64,000 nt of DNA from Anisakis pegreffii (lineage: Eukaryota; Nematoda; Chromadorea; Rhabditida; Anisakidae), in NCBI GenBank assembly GCA_035041965.1, contig JAPYMA010000351.1:122089-186088 (forward strand), given 5' to 3'. The notes beneath the pieces are model-generated. The model searched no databases. It was given only the letters and a program-made list of their open reading frames with translations, and was not told the DNA's origin. Shown one piece after another: positions 14,141 to 25,330 of the stretch. Position numbers and translations under genes: made by a program. The stretch's first letter is position 1, and each line of letters opens with the position of its first letter.

Positions 14141-17085
14141 ATGTATCCATCAATTCATGTGATTGACGGTCACAGATGGACACGAGATTCAGGCCGTACG
14201 AATTCAATGAAAGTTGAAGATGGTATAGCGAAAACTTCGAATAGTTCAAGCAATGACGATCTACAAGAGGTCAGTTGTTCTGTTTCATCATGTAACTCTC
14301 AGCTCATTGACAGCTGATCGGCTACTATATCAAGATTACTAGATCACTGCTGACTGGAGCGTCTTAAGGCACAAATGTATAATTGAAATATCAATATAGG
14401 CAAGTAGCCTATGTCTCAATGATCCATCCAATAATCCAGTTTAGAATTTCATGCAGATGGGCAATAATCCCTATGTTGTTATCGTTCGTTGTATGGATAA
14501 AAACGATGTCGGCGAAGGAATAATTTGATATTTGTGATATTGATGATAACAGACATGCCTAACTATCTTTCACCATCCTTCAACCACAAAGCGATTTATA
14601 ACAGCGTAGTGAATTATCCATCCTCATGAAATTTTATTCTCGTTTATTCATTCGGCAATCATATGGTCTTCTGTACGCTTACACCTCTATGATCGTCACC
14701 AGAATATGTCTGTTCACAGCAAAAGGCGAAATCAAAACTGCTGGAGAATACTCCAGGAGATAATAACAAATTGCAAGTGTTCAGCCAAGAGAATTTGATC
14801 TCCACATTCCATGAAAATGTTTACTGTTGCCCTTTCTGATGAATTCAAGTATTGTTTCAAATTAAAATGAAAAAAAAGATTCAAGGTTGCGGTTACGACA
14901 CCCGAAAAATCGACGCCGTTAATGGAGTCTGCTCCAAAGGACGACGCAACAAAGAGTGATGGCATTTCTGCCGTATCGGAGTCAAGCGAGAAGAAGAGCA
15001 ATCAGTCAACGAAAAAAACCGACGATCCAGTAAACGAAAAAGAGGCCGTTGTCAACGGTCTCGTTATTTTGATCGGAGAAATGAGTAATCCCTTCGAATG
15101 CTTCAATCGAAATATTTCTCTTACGAACAAAATGAACTATGAACAAATGAATGCCCAATTGTGAACAAAATGAATCATAAAGAAATCTAGGAAAGTATCT
15201 GCACATAACCTCATTGGAGTTTGAAATATGGTGTCTTGTTGAAGTTCTATGGAATCTTTAGATTGCAAAAAAGTTTTTATCATCTGCCCAAATGCTATCA
15301 TGAGATTGATCTGTTTCAATTGCTCAATATGCTTCTTGTTAGCTGTCCTCATTCAGATGTAATAGAGGAGAAATCCGTTCATTTTACGTTGATTTTTTAA
15401 AATATCGCAAATTTACGTGCTTCGTTTGATTTGTTGATTCCAAAAAGTCTGATTTGTTATCAACTGCAACTGACCATCCTCTCAGTTCAATCAGTCAATA
15501 ATAAAACCTATTCAGTGAACCGAAGACAAGCTATAATGTCAGTGGTGTCAATAGTTTTCGGTATATTCTGCATGTATATGTCCACCTATCGCGACACCAG
15601 TGACTTGGGTTATACGAATATACACAGCAGTGCATTTTCTATTATCAGTATCATGCTCTTATACGGTAAGTCAGTGAATAAATCCAGTTTTTGGATTTAA
15701 ATTTATTGAGTAGCTCCATTTCCTTCAATCTCTACTCATATGAAATGCATACTTCCACAAAATGGTCATCACTGAAATTCCATGCTTTCAGTATTGCTTC
15801 AGTAATTGACCGTCCTCTTTCAACCGTGTACGTCTCAAATGAGAAATTCGCTGAATTGTTTAAATTATTAAAATTGTTCAAAATTGAATTGTTAAATTGA
15901 ACTGTTAAAATTGTTTAAAATGTTTTGTTTTGTTGATTTTCATGTTGAAAACATTCGAAATCGATACGATGTTTTCCTCCGAAAAAATTCCAGGAATACT
16001 ACAGCTGACATTAGGATTGATATTCTTCATCACATGCTCTGTGACGTCAACGGCTGTTCGACACCACAAGGAATTGGGTCTTAAAATCCTTTGCAGTCTT
16101 ATTGGAACTTTTCTATACTTATGTCTTGTTTTGATTACCGTAATCGTTGGTATTATAGGTAAGGTTCCACTTGAATTTGTATTCTTATTCATCATTTCTT
16201 TTTATGATTTGATTTCAATTCAGTTGCACTGTACCTCAGCTTAAATCTATAGGATTCCTAAGTGATTTAATCGAATTTCTGTTTATAAAAAGTTGTCAGT
16301 TCATTGATCACTGAAAAAATGACTGATTGTTTGCGTGAATCTAGAATTTTTCGATTGCAGTCGCCTCCTATGATCAGAACTAGGTAATATAACATCGAAA
16401 AGTAAATCAGTTTTGACAATGAAACATTCCATAATCTTTTGACACCTATCTTGGGATCAAAATAAATCACAGAACATTTAACATTATCGTTTAAAAATTC
16501 ACAAAACGTTAGGGAAATAATGAGAATCCTGCGTATATATTCTTAAATATTAAAGTTGTAACATTCAACAACAAAAATTTCTTTTCATTTTGCATTTTTA
16601 AGACGAGCACCAGTGAGAGGTTCATCAAAACAAATAAGTGTATCAAATTGCTGCCAGTAATAATTAAACCTAAACCTTGTACTACTCGTACTGGTACATT
16701 TATGATGTTACACCGAAATAGTGATCAAAACAAATAAGTGATTTATAATGTTTATCAAGAAACAAGTGATAATGTTCATTGCTACATTGATAATGTTCAT
16801 CAAAACAAATAAGTGAACGAAACTGTTAGCAGTAATAATTAAACTTAAACCTTGAACTACTCGTATTGGTACATTGATCATTAGTGGCACCGTTATTCCT
16901 GATAAGTCAGCTGTTGAATAAATTTTTTTTCAGGCTTTTATAGGGTGATGCAAATGTACAGTCGAGTGGATTATGTTGATCGGTCAGTAGCGATGTACGT
17001 TGATCAGAATTTATATCGCGCTGCATTGACCGTCTTCACATTTCACATTTGGTTTTCTGTTTCGAAATGTTGTTGCTGTAGATAA
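14141..17085 (+). CDS. Four-transmembrane protein, function unknown
   Basis: Five exons join in phase: 14141-14269, 14886-15084 (or 15057), 15516-15665, 15994-16158 and 16934-17085, giving about 255-264 residues. The first two exons encode a Ser/Lys/Asp-rich, probably cytosolic N-terminus (VAVTTPEKSTPLMESAPKDD). The rest holds four hydrophobic segments: IMSVVSIVFGIFCMYM; a segment spanning the exon 3/4 join (SIMLLYGILQLTLGLIFFIT); ILCSLIGTFLYLCLVLITVI; and LTVFTFHIWFSVS. The protein ends KCCCCR, a Cys cluster of the kind that is often palmitoylated. Two donors in exon 2 are both in phase; neither is strong. The start follows ATTTTAAG, a possible trans-splice acceptor. No named family is recognised; it resembles MARVEL/tetraspan topology only in outline. 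The last intron carries a duplicated block. Confidence 0.6.
16619..16885. repeat. Duplicated ~90-bp block in an intron
   Basis: About 90 bp (CAAAACAAATAAGTG ... CAGTAATAATTAAAC ... CTACTCGTA) occur at 16619-16709 and again at 16795-16885. A third partial CAAAACAAATAAGTG lies between them. The copies differ at scattered positions, so the duplication is not very recent. Confidence 0.8.
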
Positions 17086-17433
17086 TCACACGTGTTCATT
17101 GTGCATCCTGATACGACCACTTCAAATGTTCAACTTTTTATTCTGCTCCCAAATGAGGACGACGCTTTTGCTAGGGCGGGCATTCAGTGGAAGAATGGCA
17201 GTAGCAAAACAAGTATGCGGAGGGCAACTAAAAGAAATTCCATGCTCGGCACTGAACTTTTCATTCATTCGGGCATCGAAAAAGTCGACATGGGAAGAAG
17301 AAGACTGTACTCATACTCTCACCAATTCATCAGTTCACTTATTCTCGGAGTTTTAGTCATCGACTACCAGTATCCCCTTCATTACCTGAAAACCATGACA
17401 AAAACCACGTAAATACCAATGATTGTATTAGTG

Positions 17434-17516
17434 AATTGAGGCTAAAACAATATGCACGGAAACGCGAGCATTATGGCCAGCAACGTTACAAGCATTTGAT
17501 AGCCTGGCCAATCCAG
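17434..17516 (+). repeat. Dispersed repeat, copy 1 (83 bp)
   Basis: This segment matches 54252-54334 in the opposite orientation at about 78 of 83 positions. It contains the inverted heptamer TGGCCAG/CTGGCCA around a 23-nt spacer, kept in both copies. Confidence 0.85.
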
Positions 17517-17821
17517 GTATTACTGAATTGAAACCGAGAATTGATAAAATCAAAATTGGTTGTGGAACATCGATCGAAATTTTGTGAACATTGCGGCTAA
17601 ATGAACTAAACTTGCATTGACTAATCTTATCACCTTCGTCGCATCATTTCGGCGTTTAGGTTTCTTATGAAAGTTATTTAGTGACCCATGGTTGAGTAGT
17701 TTTAAGAAGAATAAATCAGAATTGATGATTGCGATTATTCTTGTTGATTGTTTCATTAGAATAGGTGAACAGAACGGTGGTGAATTCTAAAAATCACCGG
17801 GAAAAGGGTATGTGGTCCCAT

Positions 17822-18091
17822 TCAACAAGATGTAACCCAAAGAAATAGGAAGTCTTCGTAGAAACATTTCTTATCGCATAATCGTTCGCGATTTTGGGTT
17901 GGGTATTCTAATCTAGTCGTTCCATATGCCGTTGGATGCATGAACTTGTATGATTCAAGCACGGATTCTTCAATATGAACCCATTCGGTTTGATATTCAT
18001 TCGCAGCTGAACATAGTGAATTCATACGACCATCGCTACAGTGAAACAGTTCCTTCACAAGAACAACTTCAAACAATAACTCGTATATCAA
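17822..18091 (-). CDS. Probable coding exon, unknown protein
   Basis: An 89-codon minus-strand ORF has protein-like composition, for example NEYQTEWVHIEESVLESYKF and RLEYPTQNRERLCDKKC, and ends FLWVTSC-stop. An internal ACTGTAG could be an acceptor, with coding starting inside the ORF. It lies downstream, on the same strand, of the BEL/Pao gag relic, but I see no retroelement motif in it. No family is recognised. The evidence is codon-like composition only. Confidence 0.35.
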   Translation of the reverse strand: MIYELLFEVVLVKELFHCSDGRMNSLCSAANEYQTEWVHIEESVLESYKFMHPTAYGTTRLEYPTQNRERLCDKKCFYEDFLFLWVTSC

Positions 18092-18813
18092 TGCTAGTGT
18101 TCATTAATTCTTGTTATTAACTATGCGCAAATCAAACGCCATTCAGTTTGTACGAACTGTTTCATCGTAGCATTTATTATCACTGAAATTACGAATTGGC
18201 GACGGGTTCCGACGATGTGAATATTGAAATTGTGAATAAATTATAAAGATTTTTATGTGTTGTGTGCGAAACGATGTAATAATAGTGTTCAATGCCGTAA
18301 TAAACGAATAGCAGTTCAGTTATTCAATGCAAACAATGAGTTTATGTGATGTTAATTTTTCAAACAAATTTTTATAACCCATAAAATTTTTGAAGCGATG
18401 TTGTGATGATTCAACTTCCTATGATCATAATTTAAATTGAATGTGTCAACGAGTTACTTAATGGAGTTTTTTTTGTTGCTATCATCGAATGTTTTAATTA
18501 AACTTTACGTAAAAGACTAATTATTACAGTGATGACGAATTGAAGATGTTAATAGAAAAAATGGATCGATAAGCTGAAAATTCGTGATGAGGTACCACAT
18601 AAAAAGAATGCATCGCAACATTCAAATCGAAAAAAAAAGAAAAGAATTCATACGATGAGAAAAGAAAGAATTCAACACAATTCAGCAATGAAAATGATTT
18701 CTTGTAAATTTATCACACGAAGCAATGCTGGATTCATTTCGAATGTGTGTTGTTGTTGTTATGTGAGAGCAAATGACCACTCGAATTTTTTGTTGATTAC
18801 TCAATGAGTGCTT

Positions 18814-19106
18814 CTAGAAGCGGCTCGTTGATGTTTCAAGAGTTGACGAACAATGGTGATGATTGAGTTGACGACAGGGCGGAATGAATACCGATTTCAG
18901 GGCTTTGATATGGTGATACAGTTTTCGACGCAGAGAACCGAGATTTCCAAATCGTTCGAATAATGCATCTTTGATTCGTAGTTGGCTTCATATTTTGCGT
19001 AGCCAGCGATAGCTAGATCTGCTTCTCCTTGCAAACAACTCATTAGAGAAGACAGCTTGTGCACCGTGGCGATTGTTGCATCGTCGACTGAATATTTGAA
19101 AGCGGC
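18814..19106 (-). pseudogene. BEL/Pao retrotransposon gag fragment (DUF1759-like)
   Basis: Read on the minus strand, 19106 downward gives HKLSSLMSCLQGEADLAIAG, closely resembling the Gag-like DUF1759 region of BEL/Pao LTR elements (…KL..L.S.L.GEA..AI.G). After NYES the frame must shift by one to continue as DALFERFGNLGSLRRKL, which matches the next conserved segment (L..RFG). The second frame then stops at 18814. One frameshift, no start codon and no flanking protease, reverse transcriptase or LTR that I can see make this a dead remnant. CTTTAG directly precedes the fragment. Confidence 0.6.
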
Positions 19107-20444
19107 CTAAAGGTTGATTATGTTAGAGGATCATCGTGGAATACGGGTAGTTGAAGTTTAGATAACTGAACCCATAATGAATTTGTTGTAGCTAGTACAG
19201 GATGTGGTTGCGTTGTTTCTGTGGTCGTTGCAGTAGTGGGGATGGTGGCTGGACTGTTATCATGAAACGGAGGCGAGTTGCGTATGTATTAACGACGGTG
19301 GGGAGGTCTGATTACGGCCATTTCATAATGATGTATGTACCTGTTCCAAATAACTTTGTCAGGCAAATATGTGGAATGCTTTCTTTAGCGATTAGTGGTG
19401 TCTCTGCTCCACTTCGACCAATCTTTAGTTGCCTATTCCTGTACTTTTTCCCTGGAAAATAATTTCAGCAAATGAATATTTGATTCCATTTCCTCATGTT
19501 ATATGTCTACTGCTCGGGTATTTTTTGAGACAGATTCCAATGTTTCACTTCGCTCCAACGGCTTACTGACAGCGAATTTCTCGAAAACTGTCATAACCAT
19601 CCAAAAACTGCGGCTCAATCGGATTGATTCGCATCATTGGATGCGCTGTTACTCTCGCTAGCCAAATGAAAGTCATTTAGTGTGGCACATAGAACGTTGC
19701 CTGACTACCGTAATAGCAGCACTCAAATAATGAATTTTTCAACAGGAACTGAAATCCCACACAATAAAGTATTCTTTTATTTTGGTAATTTCGGTACATT
19801 TACAGTGGAAACCCGTGTTTGTTGAGGAATTGAGGTGTAAAGCGTCAGCACAGTTGGAGGACGTAGTGAATTATGTAATTGTGCTGTTTAGAATGCTAAA
19901 ATCCCAATCAGTTGGCGTTCGTACCGTTCGGAATGCTGAATATGTACGTGATCATACAGTGGCCCTTTTACCTGTTATATGCTCTGCTGTTTAGTGCGTT
20001 GTGGTTAAGTGTGATCACTTCATAACATTCGGGATTTAGAAAATTCCATCATAGAATACGTTCGGTAACTGAATTTGTCTGTGGAACAAGCGTAAACGCT
20101 GAACAGTATTCCCATCCCGAATAATCATCTCTTGAGAACATGATCGTTTTCTGTTTTCTTGAATCTTTTATGTTTGGTGCTTGAGAGTTTGAAATTTTCG
20201 CCATTTGGAATTGTACAGTATTTTGGAATTTTGTGAAATATTTGTAACGAAGGAAACAAATTCGCAAGATTGATTTATTCAAATTTTATGAGCGTTTACG
20301 TTTCAGTTTTGTTTATCGTCCGCAGTTGCGTTTGTATGCGCTACGATATTTATAGTCGATTGTTCCGTTGAAGTTGCTTTGATTCATTTGATTCATATTG
20401 AAGGGGAAACCAGTAATTACGCTCAGGTGTGTTAAATTGCAATC

Positions 20445-22536
20445 ATGGCTGCGGCGCAACAAATTACGAAGAAACGAAAGGCCGTTCAAGATGGTGTTTT
20501 CAAAGCTGAATTGAATAATTTTCTCATGAAAGAGTTGGCCGAAGATGGCTACTCTGGTGTGGAGGTTCGTCGAACTCCTGCTCGTGCCGAGGTATGCTCG
20601 TATTTTATTGTTCTAAACATTCAATGATTTTTCCATTCCTTCGCAGTTCTATTGAACAGTGTTGTCACCTTATTATCTCATTGTTCGTTTTTCAGTATGA
20701 ATAGTATTAGCCAATTTTCTGTCATTTGGCAGCATTCTAAAGCTGATTTGTTCGGCTGTTTTTAAGCAGCGAAAGCAATTTTAGAATAAAAAAGTTCAGT
20801 TAAAGGAATAAACAAATTTATAAACTCCCTTTGAACGGAATTTGCAAATCGTACTCGATTTGTTTTCGGTGTGTTTTTTACTGTGATGGTGATGGACGAT
20901 TTAAGGTGATCATAATGGCGACGCGTACTCAAAGTGTATTGGGTGAACGTGGTCGTCGTATTAGAGAATTGACGTCCGTTGTACAGAAACGTTTCGGATT
21001 CGCTGAGGGATCTGTTGAGGTTTGTTTCTGTCTCGACTTTATTAACTATAAGAGATCAAATGGGTTGGTCAAAAACCTTTGTGAGTATAATTCTTCTTCA
21101 TATGAATGAATCGAAGTTTTTTTTGTCAAATTCCCTTGCGGCAATGTCATGGCATTGACCACTGGCGATCGTTTGCAAATTTTCAATCAGAAACATGATT
21201 CATTTATTAAACTGTTCCTAAAAGTCTCATCATCTCATCGGTGTAATTCTTAGGGAAATGAATTTTTTTAATGAATCTTTTGTTCTATATGAAATCAATG
21301 TTGAACGGATATGTGACTATATTAATCCCATTTAGCTTTACGCTGAAAAGGTGTCGAACCGTGGTTTGTGTGCAGTTGCTCAGTGCGAATCACTACGATA
21401 CAAATTGGTTGGTGGTCTTGCAGTAAGAAGAGCATGTTACGGTGTACTTCGTTTCATCATGGAATCGAATGCTCAAGGCTGCGAGGTTAGTATTCTAAGA
21501 TATTATAATTTTTCTATGTTCTTTCTACTCTGTGCTTCACCTATAATTTTCGGAGAGCAACTGATGCCTAAGGTGTTTTTTATTCAACATCCAGTCATTG
21601 CCTTCGATGATTGATTTCTTTCTTATGCGAAAGCTATTGAATTACCATGCAAATGTTACAACAATGGTTCTCTACCTGTTCATGTATTTGAGCGAGCAAA
21701 TATGGGAAAAAACATTGAAGGAACTATTTAAACGTTGTCTTTGCAGTGGATGAAATAATTTCCCTCGTAGATGTACACATTTTTAGGGAATAGACGTGAT
21801 ATTTTGAAGTTCACTCGAACACCTCATAAAGGATGAAGTGCTCGAAAAAAAATTGTTTGAATGATCAAATTGAGCGATGATGATTGCACGTTTGCTGACA
21901 CCTCTTATGTTAGCACTCATTCATAATGGATGCGGTGATTATAAACTGTTCTCTGAGCTCAATTGATTGATCTTTTCAAAGTTCACGTCTTGCGCTGAAC
22001 GGTTTACATTTGTTATGGTATATTGAGAAATGGAATGTTTTCAATCTTAAGTCATTTCAATATTCTTAGGTAATCGTGTCAGGAAAATTGCGTGGACAGC
22101 GAGCAAAATCGATGAAATTCGTTGATGGTTTGATGATCCATTCTGGTCAACCAGTAAATGACTATATTCAACAAGCCGTACGACACGTTCAACTTAGACA
22201 AGGTTGCTTTAGTTGATTTTAATGTTAAATAACTGTACGTTGGAATGCTATTGTATTTATGAAATCAATAAGGAAATAATAAATGGAACTTTTAGTTCTA
22301 ATGTAATGATGGAATGAAATAAATATGCAGGTGTGTTGGGAATAAAAGTGAAAATAATGTTGCCGCATGATCCGAAAGGACAGATGGGACCACGTTTGGC
22401 ACTGCCAGATCAGATTCATATTCAAGAGCCGATCGAAGCACCGAAACCAGCAATGCCATACTCGGAGCACAGGCAAGACAAGAAAGAAATGATGCCTCCT
22501 GTGCCCGGACAAGGACCACCAATGACTGGATATTAA
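20445..22536 (+). CDS. rps-3: 40S ribosomal protein S3
   Basis: Five exons: 20445-20591, 20906-21019, 21336-21485, 22070-22202 and 22331-22536, giving 249 residues, the usual length for eukaryotic uS3. uS3 sits at the mRNA entry channel of the small subunit. The KH domain is clear ([20 protein letters not shown]), followed by the very conserved [19 protein letters not shown] and [20 protein letters not shown]. The C-terminus ([13 protein letters not shown]) is Pro-rich and variable, as in other animals. The start ATG lies in GCAATCATGG, about 20 nt after a CGCTCAG that could be a spliced-leader acceptor. All phases match. AATAAA at 22657-22662 is the likely polyadenylation signal. Confidence 0.97.
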
Positions 22537-24410
22537 TGTGTTTGTATGGCGCTGTACCGTTGTTTGTTAATGCGTCTTTTAATGTGTTAATGGCTGATAA
22601 AAGAGTGTTAAATCTATCTGTGTTGATTTGTTTGTGTTGTTTTTGTTGACATTTTGAATAAATTCGATCGGTTGACTGCTTTTCTTTTTTGAATCTATTT
22701 CAATATGACAGCTAACTGAGTTGAGTTTTATTACTTAATCTGGGCTAGATCTCATCAGTTTAAATGTTTGGTGGGCTAGATTTGAGGGTTTAAGGATATG
22801 ACATAAACAAGTCGAATTTTAAAAATGTTGGGGCTTAGGCAAAAGAGTCATTTTAAGCGTAGTCAATTGCAATAGGAATTTATGGGGCAATAATTTTCGT
22901 TTCATATTCTTCTTGTTAATAAGAGCAAATTATCGTGGACATTTTGCTTATGATTCTGCTCAAAGCCGACAGAAAGTCTTCATTACAGTCTTAAAAGCGT
23001 TGTTGTGATGTAAAACAGCTGTGCATATGAGCAAACAAGCTTCATAATAATTTTTGATTGAAGAATGTCAATTTATAATGTACATCAGCGCAGTTGCTTG
23101 TTTTCATGAAATGTCTGCATATGAACCTAATTGGAATTTGATTTTGCAAACTAATTAGGCTCATCGGAATCAGGATAAAACACTGATTTGCCGTTCATCT
23201 TATCGCTATTTGTCGAAGATGCAAACTTCTACGGACACACTGTATTAATACTTCAGTGGCTTTATTGACTAGAGTACTTTAATATCACTAGCAACTAGAT
23301 AATGCCCTCGCGTAAGTCGACTTTCAGACGTGTAGCGCCGTCATCAGCAGGAATGATTTTGCGATTGAAACGTTGTAAACAAGAAATATTAATGTTGTAG
23401 TTCGCTGAAACTCCGCAATATTTATCAGCTTGTTATATCTTTGTTTATGGCAAGTGATCTCAAAACCTGATCATGCCACTGTGCTAAAAGATCTTGTTCC
23501 TTTCTTTGAATGATCTCTTTCGTGATGGTTAGCCTTCTGCATTCAATCCAATTAACTGTCAGTGGCTAACTTTGGGTGTTAAGATGTAAATTATGAGAAA
23601 TAATGTAAATTTTGTGAAATGTTCCTGAAATTCCATTCGTTCTTACTTCTTTTCTGCATACCACTTTTCAATTCCCCATTAGTTCACCACATCACTTTTC
23701 GAACAATCCGAAATTCAGTTGTGTGAGTGTTTTGCTCAACAGAAGTTTATTTGATAAGAAATACCGGATTGTTAGGATTGTCACTGTCACCGTAATCTGT
23801 AAACATATTGTGACAGTAACAATCCCCACAATCAGAAATTTCTAATCAAATAAAGGCCCCTAAGTAGAATGTTTGGACAGAAATGGAAAATGTCTGCTCA
23901 ACATAGAATAAAATGGAAATCAGTTAAGCTGCGCCCACATTGAGAGCGAAGACCGGTCGCAAGGTAATCGTAAAGTAAGGTAATTCTGTAAGAATTACGA
24001 CGTTACGAAAATTTACATAATTTGATTGTAAAAAATGAAATGAAGTGTACATGTAGAAGGAGCGATTCCTTGTATCATTTATGCAGATTATGTGAGAGAT
24101 AAATAGACAATTGCTATTTTTCATCATTTAAAACTCACTATGTAAAGCTTATTCGGTCTGTTTCGTGCTCTGCTGATATCAGATTTTTAAAAATGTTTTT
24201 GTTTTCAATTGAAATTAGTAGTTTCAATCTGGGAAATGTATTATGTTCCAAGCTATTTTTATTTACCATTAGTTATTTTCACCAATTGATTCATTCATTA
24301 AGTTACTATTTGTCGATTCATTTATTTTCGCTTCAATTGCATTAATTTTCAATTGATACTTTATTTTTCATCATTCATCATATCAGATCAGTGAAAAGTT
24401 TTGAGACTCA
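22537..24410. other. Intergenic, with fold-back repeat
   Basis: This holds the rps-3 3' UTR, then non-coding sequence with a 46-bp-arm fold-back (23746-23854). A 32-codon ORF at 23302-23400 (starts MPSRKSTFRRVAPSSAGM) looks protein-like and contains an in-frame GTAAAC donor; it could be a first exon but has no visible continuation. Confidence 0.4.
23746..23854. repeat. Fold-back repeat, 46-bp arms
   Basis: 23746-23791 is complementary to 23809-23854 at 38 of 46 positions around a 17-nt spacer. Such short diverged fold-backs are typically MITE remnants; a long hairpin RNA precursor is the alternative. No target-site duplication is clear. Confidence 0.7.
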
Positions 24411-25330
24411 CGCGCTTGCCTCTGGCTCAGCCCAATTTTCATTGATTTTTTGGTATAGTCACCTGACATTCAAATCCTCTAAACTGTGCTAGATGCGAAA
24501 ACTTTTACGGAACAACGGAAATGGAAAGCTACAAGAAAGTTACTTCTGCCTGAAGAGTTCCTTCTGACCTCTTTAACGGCCGACTGCATCTCATTTTTGA
24601 GCTGAATCGCAAATATTTTTCAGATTGAGCTCAAAAATTCATCCATGAGCGGCTGCAGTGTCAGTATTCCAGGCCTAGCAAATATGGTAGGCATTTGATT
24701 CTCCCGAATTCTCGATGAAAGTCCTTGAGCAAGAGGGGTGTTTTTCATTCATCAGGGCTCAATTTTCTGTGTTGTTCCTTTTTGACACAATCAAGTAAAC
24801 TAGCCATCAACTTAACTCCTATTAAAGGTCATCAGTTCGTCACTTATTGTCAAATATTGCTTCAGATTCCGAAAACAAATTTGCAATGATATAATCCGGT
24901 TTCGTTCTCATTTTTACGCGGTTTCTTTCAAAATCTCAACTCTTGTTAGGAGGATTAATCACAATTCTAGATTCCGCACTTATTCCCAATAAGTAATCAG
25001 GGACAGGGACAGAGCCATTCCTCATCATGTCTATTGGTTCCATCAACTCGATCGCTTAGGCAGTGCGATTTTAGAGACATCCGCTCTCAAGTAACCGTAT
25101 TCGTCTCCATTCGATTCCGAATGACCGAATCAACAGTGTCATGACTATCACCTGATCGATGCTTTAATATTTCGATCGTTCATAATTGGAATCTGTACTT
25201 TTTTTGCGTTTCTCTCGCTGATTATCCTGATATCGTGACCAATGGAAGCGCTTTTTTTGCATTCGAATTCGGCTAATCAAAGGGACGTCCTGTGACCTTA
25301 AATGCAGCGGAGCCTAGCACAGTTTTTGGT
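24411..25330 (-). pseudogene. Decayed or unresolved minus-strand coding region
   Basis: Successive minus-strand blocks look coding. They include ISRIRMQKKRFHWSRYQDNQ (near 25250), DSHDTVDSVIRNRMETNT (near 25110), MRTKPDYIIANLFSESEAIF (near 24880), LLDCVKKEQHRKLSPDE (near 24760) and QLKNEMQSAVKEVRRNSSGR (near 24580). The last could splice in phase to SDYTKKSMKIGLSQRQA and a GTGAGT donor near 24411. Several blocks are separated only by in-frame TGA codons and have no usable intron between them. It may be a pseudogene, an old mobile element, or a gene with exons I joined wrongly. No family is recognised. Confidence 0.35.

Noticed and set aside
17092..17412. Plus ORF right after the 4TM stop
   Set aside because: The 4TM frame ends at 17085, and I found no in-phase splice into this ORF; it is probably 3' UTR.
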